Part shown: piece after piece, positions 42,440 through 54,693 of the stretch
How positions within the stretch are numbered: position 1 is the first letter of the stretch
Layout: each line of letters opens with the position of its first letter
NCBI RefSeq assembly: GCF_000599865.1
Contig: NZ_JHAC01000026.1
Span: 23,786-87,785, forward strand
Source: Deinococcus phoenicis
GTDB taxonomy: Bacteria; Deinococcota; Deinococci; Deinococcales; Deinococcaceae
DNA: 64,000 bases
Reading direction: 5' to 3'
Program-made: the position numbers and the translations under genes
Notes under the pieces: generated by a model
The model's input: only the letters and a program-made list of their open reading frames with translations
What the model was told of the DNA's origin: nothing
Databases searched by the model: none

Positions 42440-43945
42440 TTAGAGGTCTGTAGCGGCCAGCGGCAGGTGACCGGGCGCAGCACCACTGAGCAGGGCCTGC
42501 GCTACAGCGGCGAGCTGGGCGGGACGGTAGCCGTAGGTGACCAGGGCCGGAAGGGGCAGGGCGCGCGCGTATTCCGGGTTCCACAGGGCAAGGTGAAGCC
42601 CGCCGCGAGCCGCGAGCAGCCCCGCCAATTCCTCCTGCGCGGGGCTGAGGCCCCAGCGCGTGGTGGTGGCGAGGAGTGCCGGGGCGTCCGGGTACGCCTC
42701 CAGCAGCGCCCGGGCAGCGGCCACGTCGCGGACACCGTGGTCGGCGTGGCGCAGACGCGGGAAGTACGCGCGCAGAGCGGCGGCCAGCGCCTCCCCACGC
42801 AGGCTGTCCCCGTAGGGTCCCCCGACCTCCGGCTGGTCCGGCGTGAGCAGCAGCACCTCCGCGTCGGCGGGGAGGCGGGGAACCTGGCCCACGCGCGTCA
42901 CGCCCGCCCGCGCCCACTGCTGCACCTGCGCCTCGTCCCGTTCACGGTCGGCGGCGGTGTAGGGCCGGCGCGCGCCTGGAAAGCGCCGGGCGGCGGCGGC
43001 CAACCGGGAGAGGGCCTCGTGCAGCCGCGCTTCCGTCAGCCTGCCGTCCCGCAGGGCGTGCCGGATGGCGTTCAGGTGCCTGGCGTGCGGGGCCAGTTCG
43101 CCGTGGCCGCAGACCAGCACCGCGTCCGCCCCCGCCGCGAGGGTCAGCGGCGCGCCCAGGCCGCCGGGGTAACGGTCGGCGATGGCCCGCATGTCCATCG
43201 CGTCTGTCACGACCACCCCCTCATACCCCCACTCGGAGCGCAACAGGCCCGTCAGCACGGTGGGAGACAGTGTGGCGGGCCGTTCGGTGTCCAGGGCCGG
43301 GTAGAGGATGTGGGCGGTCATCACGCTGCCCACGCCCGCCTGCACCGCCGCCCGGAAGGGGCGCCACTCACAGCCTTCCAGCGCTTCCCGCGACTTGTTC
43401 ACCGTGGGGAGGTCGAGGTGGCTGTCCACCTGCGTGTCGCCGTGCCCGGGAAAGTGCTTGACCGCGCTCATCACGCCCGCCGCCTCGCTGCCCAGCGCCC
43501 ACGCGACGCCGAGTTGCGCGACGAGCGCCGGGTCACTCCCGAAGGCCCGCTCCCCGATCACGGGGTTCCGGGGGTTCACGTTCACGTCCAGGCTGGGCGC
43601 AAAGTTCCAGTTGATCCCCAGGTCCAGCAGGCCGCGCGCCGCCACCGCCCCGGCTTCCCGCGCCGCCGCCGGGTCCCGCAGGGCGCCCAGGCCCATCGGC
43701 GTGGGGGGGTGCGGCACGTCCAGCCGCCGCAGCACGGCCCCGCCCTCCTGATCGGTGGCGATCAGCGCGTCAGGCCCGAGGGCGTCACGGATAGCCCGCA
43801 CCAGCCGCGCGGTGCGTTCGGGCGTGGTGATGTTGCGCGCGAACAGACACACGCCCCCGAACCCGTGCCGGGCCAGAAAGCGCCCCTCCTCCGGCGTGAG
43901 GTCGGGGCCGGGCAGGTCGACGATCAGGGTGCGCGCGGGGTTCAT
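42440..43945 (-). CDS. nagZ: Beta-N-acetylhexosaminidase, GH3 (NagZ-like)
   Basis: A 501-residue family 3 glycoside hydrolase. The NagZ signature KHFPGHGDTQVDSH (general acid His/Asp loop), DQEGGAVLRR in the substrate pocket and the nucleophile region VVVTDAMDMRAIADRYPGG are all present. It cleaves terminal GlcNAc, from muropeptides or chito-oligosaccharides. The C-terminal 170 residues form a second domain that minimal NagZ proteins lack. No signal peptide, so cytoplasmic. AAGGAG precedes ATG 43945. Downstream of the two sugar permeases, it would process the imported saccharide. Confidence 0.92.
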   Translation of the reverse strand: MNPARTLIVDLPGPDLTPEEGRFLARHGFGGVCLFARNITTPERTARLVRAIRDALGPDALIATDQEGGAVLRRLDVPHPPTPMGLGALRDPAAAREAGAVAARGLLDLGINWNFAPSLDVNVNPRNPVIGERAFGSDPALVAQLGVAWALGSEAAGVMSAVKHFPGHGDTQVDSHLDLPTVNKSREALEGCEWRPFRAAVQAGVGSVMTAHILYPALDTERPATLSPTVLTGLLRSEWGYEGVVVTDAMDMRAIADRYPGGLGAPLTLAAGADAVLVCGHGELAPHARHLNAIRHALRDGRLTEARLHEALSRLAAAARRFPGARRPYTAADRERDEAQVQQWARAGVTRVGQVPRLPADAEVLLLTPDQPEVGGPYGDSLRGEALAAALRAYFPRLRHADHGVRDVAAARALLEAYPDAPALLATTTRWGLSPAQEELAGLLAARGGLHLALWNPEYARALPLPALVTYGYRPAQLAAVAQALLSGAAPGHLPLAATDL

Positions 43946-43986
43946 GTCGGCTCCTTCATCAGCCGGGTCCCGCTCACTTGACCGCC

Positions 43987-44864
43987 TCACTTGACGGCCC
44001 CTTCCAGCCCGCGCATGAAGAGGCGCTGGGCGGCCAGGAACACCAGCAGCACCGGCAGCATCATGATCAGTGAACCGGCGGCGATGTTGAAGGGGTCGTA
44101 GTTGAACTGGCCCTTCAGTTTCAGCACGGCCACACTGAGGGGCACCTTGTCGGGTGCCGCCGACAGCACCAGCATCGGCCAGAAGTAGGCGTTCCAGGTG
44201 CCCACCAGCGTGAAGATGCCCAGCGCCGCCAGGCTGGGCCGCGTGAGCGGCAGCATGATGCGCGTGAGGATGGTCAGTTCGCCCGCGCCGTCCAGCCGGG
44301 CCGCTTCCAGCAGTGCGGACGGCACCGACAGGAACGCCTGCCGCATCAGAAAGATGCCGAACGCCCCGGCGATGGTCGGAATCACCACGCCCAGGTGCGT
44401 CCCCAGCAGGTGCAGTTTTTGCAGGGTCAGTGTGTTCGCCAGAAAGTTCGTCTCGGTGGGCAGCACCAGCGTCAGCACGATCACGCTGAAGATCAGGTTG
44501 CGCCCCGGAAAGCGGAAGCGGGCCAGCGGGTAGGCGGCCAGCGCGGACACAACCAGCGTGCCCACTACCGTCATCGCCGTGATCGAGAGACTGTTCCAGA
44601 CGTACCGGCCCAGCCCGAAGGTGCGGTACACCTCACCGAAATTGTGGAGCGTCACCTGCTTCGGAAAGAGACTGGCGGGGAAGTTGTAGATGCTGGTCCC
44701 GGCCGTCTTGTCGGTCAGCGCGATGGCGAGCGTCCACAGGAAGGGGAAGACGGCGAACAGCAGCACGCCGATCAGCAGGGCATACCGCAGCACCGTGGAC
44801 AGCAGGCGCTTCGGCGGGCGGCGGGTCTGGACGGCGGGCCGGGCGGGGCGCGCAGTGACGGCGC

Positions 44865-44868
<4 letters not shown>
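43987..44868 (-). CDS. Carbohydrate ABC transporter permease (MalG type)
   Basis: A 293-residue permease with six transmembrane helices and the EAA loop EAARLDGAGELTILTRIMLP that docks the ATPase. It forms a heterodimer with the product of the upstream gene, whose stop overlaps this start (ATGA). By context it imports an amino sugar or short GlcNAc-containing saccharide. No ATPase gene lies in the operon. Confidence 0.93.
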
Positions 44869-45770
<902 letters not shown>

Positions 45771-45898
45771 ACGGGTCTCCTTCAAGCGTGAGGGAAACAG
45801 GCAGGCGGCGTGACAAGGCAGCCCACCCGGAAAGAGGGCGGGCCGCTGGGGATCAGCGCAGCGGGTCTGCCCCGCCTTATCCGGATTCCGTCCGATTC

Positions 45899-45929
45899 CT
45901 GAACAGTCGGAGGGGCACCGGCTGTTCAG
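45899..45929 (-). other. Intergenic stem-loop after the binding-protein gene
   Basis: CTGAACAGTCGG (45899-45910) pairs with CCGGCTGTTCAG (45918-45929) with one mismatch or wobble and a 7-nt loop. Such stems behind sugar-binding-protein genes often stabilise the upstream message and lower expression of the permeases. The same gap (45771-46012) carries several CGGAATCCG/CGGATTCCG-like strings of unknown meaning and no gene. Confidence 0.55.
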
Positions 45930-46012
45930 CCATCTCCCGGAATCCGCCGCTGTTCCTTTGCCCTTCGGACGGATTTCCGGGTATTTTCAACACCCTTTCA
46001 TCGGAATCCGTA

Positions 46013-47278
46013 TTACTTCTTCATGTTGGCGTTCCAGTAGGCCGCCGCGTCGTTGAGCGCCTGCTGGGGCGTCTTCTTGCCCAGCACGGCGGCCTCGATG
46101 TTGTCGTTGAAGTTCTTGTACAGGTCGTCACTGTTGCCGGGGGCCTTGTAGCCGGGGTTGATGAAGCGTCCCGAAGCGCCCACCAGCGCCGTCGCGCGCT
46201 GAACCGGGTCGCTGCCGCTCTGCTTGAACAGGGCCGCCGTCTGGGCCGCGCGGGTGGTCGGCACGATCGGCACCACCTTGGCAAAGGCGAGCTGGTTGGC
46301 GTTGTTGCTCAGAAAGGCCGCCAGTTTGGCCGCTTCTCTGGGGTGCTTGCTGGCGGCGGGAATCACCAGGCTCATGCTGCCGCCCGTCTGCACCCCTGCC
46401 TTGCCCAGCGGGGCCTCGGTCACCACGGTCTTGCCGTACAGCGTGGGGTTGGTGTCCTTGATGCGGGTCAGGGCCTGGGGACCGCCGACGATCATCGCCA
46501 CGCGGTTCTGGGCATACAGTTCGGTGGCGATCTGGAAGGCTTCGCGGCGCACGGCGTCTTCCGGGATGTAGCCGCCCTTGTAGAGGTTCACGTACTGCCC
46601 GAGCAGGGCGGCGTGCGCGGGCGAATTGAAGGCTGCCTTGCCGCCCGCGTCGTAGATGGGCAGCCCCTCGCTGTAGAAGTAGCCCAGGAAGGAGGCGGTG
46701 TTGGGGTCCTTCAGGGCGGGCACCCAGCCGTAGGCCCCGGTCTTGTCCTTGATGGTCTTCGCGTAGGACAGCATCTCGCTGAGGCTGCGGGGCGCGCGGG
46801 TCAGCCCGGCCTTCTTGAGCAGGTCGGGGTTATACAGCAGCACGCCCTCGTTGAGCCAGCCGTACCAGGGATAGGCGTACACCTTGCCGCCACTGGTGAA
46901 GTTCCTGACGCTCTGCGGATAGTAGGTCGCGTTCAGGGTGGCGGGGCTGCTCAGGTCGCTGACCGCGCGCAGGAAGCCATTCTGCGCAGCCTTCTGGGTC
47001 TCGTCGATGTTCAGGTTCACCACGTCGGGGGCGTTGCCGAGGTTCACGCTGGCGATGAAGTCCTGGACCAGGCTGTCCTGCTTGTCGAACCAGCGGACCT
47101 TGATGCCGGGGTTGGCCTTCTCGAAGGCGGCGAGGGTATCTTTGATGTACGTGTCGAACTTGGGACTGAGGTACCAGGTCCAGAGCTGAAGTTCCACCGG
47201 CTGCTGGGCCGCAGCGGTGCCGGCGAGGGGGCCGGCGGCGAGGGCGAGACCGAGGGCGAGCAGGCGCAGATTCTTCAT
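46013..47278 (-). CDS. Sugar ABC transporter substrate-binding protein
   Basis: A 421-residue family 1 extracellular binding protein. The signal peptide is LLALGLALAAGPLAGTAAA with cleavage before QQPVEL. VELQLWTWYLSPKFDTYIKD, APDVVNLNIDETQ and YAYPWYGWLNEGVLLYNPDL are typical of the group that binds mono- and oligosaccharides. It delivers ligand to the two permeases downstream. Ligand inferred as an amino sugar from NagZ and the RpiR regulator. Confidence 0.93.
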   Translation of the reverse strand: MKNLRLLALGLALAAGPLAGTAAAQQPVELQLWTWYLSPKFDTYIKDTLAAFEKANPGIKVRWFDKQDSLVQDFIASVNLGNAPDVVNLNIDETQKAAQNGFLRAVSDLSSPATLNATYYPQSVRNFTSGGKVYAYPWYGWLNEGVLLYNPDLLKKAGLTRAPRSLSEMLSYAKTIKDKTGAYGWVPALKDPNTASFLGYFYSEGLPIYDAGGKAAFNSPAHAALLGQYVNLYKGGYIPEDAVRREAFQIATELYAQNRVAMIVGGPQALTRIKDTNPTLYGKTVVTEAPLGKAGVQTGGSMSLVIPAASKHPREAAKLAAFLSNNANQLAFAKVVPIVPTTRAAQTAALFKQSGSDPVQRATALVGASGRFINPGYKAPGNSDDLYKNFNDNIEAAVLGKKTPQQALNDAAAYWNANMKK

Positions 47279-47312
47279 GACTTCCTCCCTGAGTGGGGTA
47301 AGGTGGGCAGGG

Positions 47313-48167
47313 TCAGTACTTCTTTTCCACGACGGACTCGGCCGTGACGCGCAGCATGGTGTGCGCCTCGGGGCGGCGGGCCAGGATGGCGGTGTACAGC
47401 AGTTCGAGCATCAGTGTCTGGCTGCTGAGGGTGGCCAGCACGCTGTCGGTCAGGGGCGCTTCCTGGGCCGCCGTGAAGAGAACGGCGCTGGCGTAGCGCG
47501 TGACGGGACTGCTGGCCCGGTGCGTGAGGGCGACGGTGTAATGCCCGTGGGCCTGGGCCAGACGCAGGTGCTGAACCGTGTCGATGGTGCTGCCGCTGCT
47601 GGAGATGCCGATCACGACGCCCCCCCGGGGAAGCGTGCTGACGCTGACCGCTGCGGTATGCGGATCGGCGCAGGCGATGGCGGTGATCCCGATGCGCATC
47701 AGCCGGTGGGCGAAATACTGCGCGACGAGGCCGCTGTTGCCCTGTCCGGTCAGCTCCACCCGGGGGGCGCGGGCAATGGCCTGGGCCACACCGTCCAGAA
47801 CCGCCGGATTCACGAGCTGGGTCGTGTCTTCCAGAACCCGGCAGGTCTGGCGCACCAGTTGGGCGGTGGGATCAGGCGTCCCGTCCAGGTCGGGAATCGC
47901 CTCCCGGCTGGCCACATCGGAGGCCAGGGCGATCTTGAACGCGTGGAACCCCGCAAACCCCAGCTTGCGGCACAGCCGGGTGACCGTGGCCTCACTGACC
48001 CCCGCGCTGGCGGCCAGCTCCGTGATGGTCTGATAGATGACGGTGTCTGCGTGGCGGACGACGTGATCCGCCACCCGTTGCAGCGTCGGCGAGAGGGGCG
48101 TGGTCTGGTGGCGCAGACGGCCAAGAGCACCACCCGAAGCCATGGGAGGAAGGACAGCTTGTACCAA
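47313..48167 (-). CDS. MurR/RpiR-family transcriptional regulator
   Basis: A 284-residue repressor: N-terminal RpiR helix-turn-helix (TELAASAGVSEATVTRLCRK) and a C-terminal SIS phosphosugar-binding domain (RVELTGQGNSGLVAQYFAHR; GVVIGISSSGSTIDTVQ). TTG 48167 with AGGAGG upstream is chosen as start. Family members sense MurNAc-6-P, GlcNAc-6-P or related ligands. It heads the operon of binding protein, permeases and NagZ and should control it from the palindrome at 48210-48222. Confidence 0.92.
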   Translation of the reverse strand: MVQAVLPPMASGGALGRLRHQTTPLSPTLQRVADHVVRHADTVIYQTITELAASAGVSEATVTRLCRKLGFAGFHAFKIALASDVASREAIPDLDGTPDPTAQLVRQTCRVLEDTTQLVNPAVLDGVAQAIARAPRVELTGQGNSGLVAQYFAHRLMRIGITAIACADPHTAAVSVSTLPRGGVVIGISSSGSTIDTVQHLRLAQAHGHYTVALTHRASSPVTRYASAVLFTAAQEAPLTDSVLATLSSQTLMLELLYTAILARRPEAHTMLRVTAESVVEKKY

Positions 48168-48197
48168 GGGGCCTCCTGAACAGTTGTTGAGGAGGCC

Positions 48198-48227
48198 AGC
48201 TTACTCTCGAAAAATTATTTTTGTCAA
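48198..48227 (-). promoter_or_regulatory. Promoter and AT-rich operator of the RpiR operon
   Basis: On the minus strand a perfect -35 TTGACA (48227-48222) and a -10-like TAAGCT (48203-48198) are separated by 18 bp. Inside lies AAAAATTATTTTT (48210-48222), a 13-bp palindrome and the likely RpiR operator. A bound repressor would cover both promoter elements. Confidence 0.7.
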
Positions 48228-48344
48228 GAAGGGTCTAAGAAGAGAATCCTTTTCAGACTTGGGGAAGAACTTCTTCAGTGCGGTGGGGTGTTAGGGTGCA
48301 GATAAACCGCAGGAGGCGACGAGTGTCGGGGAGGAGATGCTCTC

Positions 48345-48527
48345 TTCCGGAGCCTCAGCATGGGGCAGGCCTTCATGCCGCTCCTTCTGGAAGAACAGAA
48401 CTGTCGGGTCGGTGGAATGCGGCGAGGCGGGGTCGATGGATTGCCCGTACGTGAGGACTGCTGGCGCAACCGGACCGACGTCATCGAAAGTGACGGTCTG
48501 GATGGAGCTGGAGCGGGTACCCACCAT
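48345..48527 (-). pseudogene. C-terminal remnant of a penicillin-acylase-family gene
   Basis: About 60 residues read like the end of penicillin/aculeacin acylases: SSIQTVTFDDVGPVAPAVLT, YGQSIDPASPHSTDPTVLF, QKERHEGLPHAEA. The TYGQS-x-DP-x-SPH block is characteristic of these N-terminal-nucleophile hydrolases. No upstream acylase sequence, signal peptide or catalytic serine is found in the window, so this is a leftover of a deleted gene. The surrounding 48228-48697 holds nothing else recognisable. Confidence 0.6.
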
Positions 48528-48697
48528 GCCGAGACAGCCCCGCTCGCTCAACCGGGGCGGCCCGGTCTTGTTCAGGACGTCCTGAACCTCGCCCGGCGGG
48601 TGGTTCCCTATCCCTCCAGGCCGCAATGAAGGCAGAGAGACAGACCCAGAAGCCTGTCTCTCTGCCCCTTGCCTTTCTTCCCGAGCGGTGGCTCGCT

Positions 48698-49756
48698 TCA
48701 GCCAGCCCTGTTCGGGATGACGTACATGAAGGGCTGGCTCTCGTTGCCCGCCTCGTCATAGGCGTACACCATCACGGTATCGCCGGGCATCAGGACCTGA
48801 CCCGGATTGACGGAGGCATCGAAGGAGACGGTTCCGTTCCAATTGGAGCTGCTCGCCGTCGCGATCACTTCCACGTCCTTGTAGACCACCAGGCTCGTCG
48901 CTTCCACATTGTCCTGCGCCGTCGCGTGAATCGTGTTGACGGAGCCGTCCCCGTTGTAAGACACAGTGAGGCTGGACGTGTTGATCACCGGTGCGGCCAG
49001 ATCGGCCGAGATGTTCACGTTGGCGGTCCCCAGCGTGAGGGACGTGCTGACCGGCGCAAAGCTGCCCGAGGTGTGGTCGGCGTGCAGGCCCTGGAGGGTG
49101 GCGCTGACGGTCGTGTCGGTCACCAGGCCCAGCTGGACGAGCGTGCCCTGGGCACTCCCGGCGATGATGCTGGCGTCCGTGTTGGCGTCCACGGCGTAGC
49201 TGACGCTGTAGTCATTGCTCGGCACGGGCGAGCCGTCAGGGGCCGTGACCAGCAGCCGCACTGGGTACTTCTGGTTGGCCGCGAAGGTCGCCGTCTCCGG
49301 CTTGACGAGTTCCACCTTGTCGATGATCGTCTTAAGACCGGGGGTCAGGGTCTTGTCTGCCGTCAGCGTGAAGGTGTCTTCAGCCCAGGCCAGTTCCAGG
49401 TTGTTCTGGCTGCTCTTCTGGGCGCTGTAGTCGACGGTGTAGTTCAGCCCGGTCGGCAGCTTCAGCGTCGCGCTGCTCTGCGTGGGGGTCAGCACCAGGT
49501 CGGACCCGCCGCTCTTGACGATCTGGCCACTGGCGTCGAAGTGCAGGGCCTTGCCGTTCGTCTTGACCGTCACGACCACCCGGTCCACGCTTTGTGGCAC
49601 GCCGAGCGTGTGCAGCCCCTGCGGACTGACGGCGTTCGGGAAGGCCATCTGCACCTTGACCGCATGGGTCGGGGCCGCTGCCGAGGGAGGTGTCTGGCCG
49701 CAGGCGCCCAGGAGGAGGGCGGTGGTGGTCAGAGCCGCAGTCGTTAAATATTTCAT
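48698..49756 (-). CDS. Lipoprotein of unknown function
   Basis: A 352-residue lipoprotein. Signal peptide KYLTTAALTTTALLLGAC with the lipidated cysteine at about residue 19. The mature part is rich in Thr, Ser, Val and Asn and looks all-beta, with the last 90 residues resembling a bacterial Ig-like fold (TSSLTVSYNGDGSVNTIHAT; DTVMVYAYDEAGNESQPF). No enzyme motif is seen. There is no Shine-Dalgarno; TATGTT 8 nt before the ATG suggests a leaderless transcript. It shares a 55-bp divergent promoter region with the serine hydrolase. Confidence 0.8.
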   Translation of the reverse strand: MKYLTTAALTTTALLLGACGQTPPSAAAPTHAVKVQMAFPNAVSPQGLHTLGVPQSVDRVVVTVKTNGKALHFDASGQIVKSGGSDLVLTPTQSSATLKLPTGLNYTVDYSAQKSSQNNLELAWAEDTFTLTADKTLTPGLKTIIDKVELVKPETATFAANQKYPVRLLVTAPDGSPVPSNDYSVSYAVDANTDASIIAGSAQGTLVQLGLVTDTTVSATLQGLHADHTSGSFAPVSTSLTLGTANVNISADLAAPVINTSSLTVSYNGDGSVNTIHATAQDNVEATSLVVYKDVEVIATASSSNWNGTVSFDASVNPGQVLMPGDTVMVYAYDEAGNESQPFMYVIPNRAG

Positions 49757-49811
49757 ACACGTCAAACATAGTTCTCATTCCATACAGTTTTATGACAGCA
49801 TTGAAAACCGC

Positions 49812-50852
49812 ATGTCCTCCTTTCCCCTGACCCCAGCTCTGGCCACCATCGCGCAGGCTCATCGGCTGCCCGGCCTGGCCGTGGCGACCCACTGGCAGGC
49901 CACGGCCTCTGCCCTCACCTACGGGCATGCGGCGCTGGAGCCGCTGACGCCCCTGAGCGCCGACACCGTGTTTCCGCTGGGGTCCATCACCAAAACGGTG
50001 ACGGCCACGCTCTGCGTCATGCTCGCCGAACGTGGGCACCTCGACCTTGACGCGCCGGTCCAGAGCATCCTCGCGGACTTTCGCGTGGCGGACCCCGGCG
50101 TTTCCCGGCACGTGACCACGCGCCACCTGCTGACCCACACCGCCGGGTTCGACGCCCAGGCGCCCACCCCACCGCTTCCTCAGGACGCGGCGCTGGCTGA
50201 GGCCGTGGCTGCCCTGCATCTTGCCCCCCAGCGCACCCCTGTGGGCGAGTACAGCTACGCCGACGTCAACCACCTGGTGGCAGGCCGTATCATCGAGGTG
50301 CTGACCGGCCAGCCTTATGAGCAGGCCGCGCACCGCCTGCTGCTCGGTCCCCTGGGCCTGCGGAGCGCGCGATTCCTGCATGCCTCAGAAGAAGAGGGGA
50401 CGACCACGGCGCGCGGGTATACCAAAACCCTCGACGGACGGTGGCAACCCTATGCGGGAGTGATGTATGGCCGCTATATCGCGCCGACCGGTGGGCTGTG
50501 CCTGTCGGTCAGCGACACCCTCCAGTACCTGACATTCGTGCTGCGTGGAGGCGTCACAGCGCACGGGCAGCGGTTGCTGGGGGAAGAGGCCCTGGCCGAA
50601 CTCGTCACGCCCCGCCTGCGGACCCCTCGCGGCGATGGGGTCACGCTGGCCTGGGTGATGACGGGGGAAGCCGGAACAGGCCTGTTGCAGCAGCGGTGCA
50701 GCTTCGGCGGGATCAACGGCGTGGCCTTTGTCGCCCCCGAACGACAGTTTGCCGGGGTGATCTTCAACAATGCCTTTCATGGGTTGCGGGCGCAGACGCA
50801 GGTCATGCAGCTTCTGCTGAAGCAGTTGCCTGCGGAAGGGCCGGGCGCGTAA
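49812..50852 (+). CDS. Serine hydrolase, beta-lactamase/class C-like
   Basis: A 346-residue cytoplasmic-looking protein (no signal peptide) with the class C/esterase fold. The nucleophile motif SxxK is SITK within FPLGSITKTVTATL. The usual YxN box appears as GEYSYADVNHLVAGRIIE, where asparagine is replaced. The third box is near CSFGGINGVAFVAPE. It could be an esterase, a D-aminopeptidase or an inactive relative; antibiotic hydrolysis should not be assumed. ATG 49812 was chosen because upstream in-frame sequence overlaps the divergent lipoprotein gene. Confidence 0.85.
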   Translation: MSSFPLTPALATIAQAHRLPGLAVATHWQATASALTYGHAALEPLTPLSADTVFPLGSITKTVTATLCVMLAERGHLDLDAPVQSILADFRVADPGVSRHVTTRHLLTHTAGFDAQAPTPPLPQDAALAEAVAALHLAPQRTPVGEYSYADVNHLVAGRIIEVLTGQPYEQAAHRLLLGPLGLRSARFLHASEEEGTTTARGYTKTLDGRWQPYAGVMYGRYIAPTGGLCLSVSDTLQYLTFVLRGGVTAHGQRLLGEEALAELVTPRLRTPRGDGVTLAWVMTGEAGTGLLQQRCSFGGINGVAFVAPERQFAGVIFNNAFHGLRAQTQVMQLLLKQLPAEGPGA

Positions 50853-50924
50853 TTCTGTGGGGCACCGCGTCCAGCGTGGGGGCCGGGTGCCGCCGCAGGT
50901 CGCTCCCCGCAAAGCCCGGCAGGC

Positions 50925-51409
<485 letters not shown>

Positions 51410-51413
<4 letters not shown>

Positions 51414-51985
51414 CGGATCACCGCCATGAAGAGGGGCAGCAGGAAATTCGCGCTGAGGATGCCCCCCGCGAAAAAGGACGCGGTGGCGATCAGCGAGGGT
51501 TTTTGCAGGGTACTCAGCCCCGTGATGGCGTGGCCGCTGGTACACCCGCCGCCGTAACGTGTGCCGAAGCCCACCAGCAGGCCCGAGAAGGAGAGCAGAA
51601 GCCACACGCCGGGCCGGGTCAGGTCGGTCAGTTCGGTGGGCACTAGGCCGGGCCGCACCTGCACACCCAGTTCCTGGATGGACTGCGCGCCAGCGGCACT
51701 CAGCCGGGCGGGTTCGGGGTTGGCGAGCAGCGTGCCCGCCACGAAGCCGCCCAACACGAGGCCAGCGGCAAACATCAGGTTCCACCGCTCCGCGCGCCAG
51801 TCGTAGCGGAAAAAGCCGGGCCTGACGCGCCCGGGCAGCAGGATCGCGCACGCGTGGCGCAGGTTGCTGGAAATCCCGAAGGAGCGGTTGCCCAGCCACA
51901 GCAGCAGCGGCACCGTCAGGCCGATCAGGGGGCCGCCCACGTACCAGGGCCAGGGCGAGCGGAGGAGGTCGAGCAGTGCGGTCAC
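51410..51985 (-). CDS. YeeE/YedE-type sulfur transporter subunit (first half)
   Basis: A 191-residue membrane protein with [20 protein letters not shown], the conserved cysteine loop that handles thiosulfate in this family. Start GTG 51985 (GAGG 8 nt upstream) is preferred to GTG 51994. Together with the coupled downstream subunit and the TauE-like gene 73 bp upstream it forms a sulfur-compound transport set next to the persulfide dioxygenase gene. Confidence 0.87.
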
Positions 51986-52058
51986 GGAGAACACCTCGGG
52001 GAAAAGGGGAGGCCGCGCGCAGGTTGGGCAACGTTCGCGGCAACAGGAGGCAAGGACG

Positions 52059-52853
52059 TCAACGGGCGCTCAGGTGCGCCTGGGTGGCCGCCGGGGAAGG
52101 GAGGACCCTGGGAAGATTGGTGGCGAGGACATACACGCCCATCACGACCAGAAAGGCGGCGAAGCCCTTCTTCAGCCCCTCGTGGGAAACGTTCTTCCCG
52201 ACCCGCGCCCCCAGGAAGCTCCCGAGCATGCCGATCCCGGCGAACGTCAGGATCAGGGGCCAGTGCAATCCCGGCCCTTCCAGCATCTGGAGGTGCTTGA
52301 ACAGGCCGGTGAAGCTGTTCAGCGTGATGATGGTCAGGCTGGTGCCCACCGCGAGGCCCATGGGCAGCCCGCCCAGCAGCACGAGCGCGGGAAGGATCAG
52401 AAAGCCGCCTCCCACGCCGACCAGTCCGGTCAGAATGCCCACCCCCAGCCCCTCCAGGCCGACCTTGAGGGGAGAACGCGGGTGCGCGGCCCGGCCCCCG
52501 GCCTGCGCGGGCCGGAACATCATCCCGGCGGCGAGCAGCATCACCACGGCGAACAGCAGCAGTTGCAGGGCACCGGACAGGTGAACGCTGAGCGCCGCCC
52601 CCAGAGAGGTGCCCAGGACGCCGGGAAGCCCGAACCCCAGGACTGAACGCCAGTCGATCTGCTTTTTGAGGGCATAGGGGACGGCCCCGACCAGGCTGAT
52701 GCTGCCGACAATCGCTAGGCTCTCGACGATGGCGAGCTTTTCCGGCTCGCCCACCAGGTACACCAGGACCGGGACGGTCAGGATGCTGCCCCCGGAACCC
52801 AGCAGGCCGAGGCTCAGCCCGATCAGGACCGCGCCGATCCAGGCGAGGATCAC
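52059..52853 (-). CDS. TauE/SafE-family sulfite or sulfur-anion exporter
   Basis: A 264-residue protein with about eight helices in two inverted halves, each opening with a glycine-rich loop ([20 protein letters not shown] and [20 protein letters not shown]). The family exports sulfite, sulfoacetate or related anions. GTG 52853 is the likely start. Context suggests removal of sulfite produced by persulfide oxidation. Confidence 0.9.
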   Translation of the reverse strand: MILAWIGAVLIGLSLGLLGSGGSILTVPVLVYLVGEPEKLAIVESLAIVGSISLVGAVPYALKKQIDWRSVLGFGLPGVLGTSLGAALSVHLSGALQLLLFAVVMLLAAGMMFRPAQAGGRAAHPRSPLKVGLEGLGVGILTGLVGVGGGFLILPALVLLGGLPMGLAVGTSLTIITLNSFTGLFKHLQMLEGPGLHWPLILTFAGIGMLGSFLGARVGKNVSHEGLKKGFAAFLVVMGVYVLATNLPRVLPSPAATQAHLSAR

Positions 52854-53160
52854 GGCTGCTCGCCCGGGTGCAGTGCGCGGCTTTTACGCCTCCAGCGGAC
52901 CCTGCCCGGCGCGGCGGGAGACGTCCCCGGGAAGAAGCGGTGGCCGCCCGGGCAGCTCGGCACGGCAGGCGTCCCATGCTTGTCCTCGCGGCCCTGCCGT
53001 TCGCTGAGGGGCCGCTTCACCGGGCCGGGCCTGTCCCCGGCGCGGCCCTGCCCACGTTCAGTGGTCAAACTGTCCTGACTGGCCCTGGAGAGGCCCACTT
53101 TCGGGTCCCGTCGCGGCGTGTTGTGCCCGCACCGGGCACCCGGGGCAATGGCGGCGGGCG
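52854..53160. other. 307-bp gap inside the sulfur cluster
   Basis: No gene is supported. The GC content stays high and frames are open on both strands, but none has a start with ribosome site or a recognised family. It may carry a separate promoter for the TauE-YeeE genes. Confidence 0.4.
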
Positions 53161-54579
<1,419 letters not shown>

Positions 54580-54603
54580 AGGTCCCTCCTTGGGTGCCCT
54601 GAA

Positions 54604-54631
54604 AGTATACCCCTAGGGGGTATAGAGTCAA
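54604..54631 (-). promoter_or_regulatory. Promoter with CstR/CsoR-type operator
   Basis: The minus strand has -35 TTGACT (54631-54626), 16 bp, and -10 TATACT (54609-54604). The palindrome TATACCCC-TAG-GGGGTATA (54606-54624) fills the spacer. It matches the ATACCC/GGGTAT operators of CsoR-family sensors, and CstR is the persulfide-sensing member that controls such dioxygenase-rhodanese genes. No CsoR-family gene is in the window, so the repressor acts from elsewhere. Confidence 0.85.
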
Positions 54632-54693
54632 TGGCCCCTGGAGGGTAGATGCAGCCTCCGGTAGCGGCAGTGCCGTACGCAAGTTGTTGCCGT

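Noticed and set aside
48291..48626. A complete small gene at the acylase remnant
   Set aside because: Only the C-terminal acylase motif is recognisable; the catalytic serine and signal region are missing, so it is a remnant.
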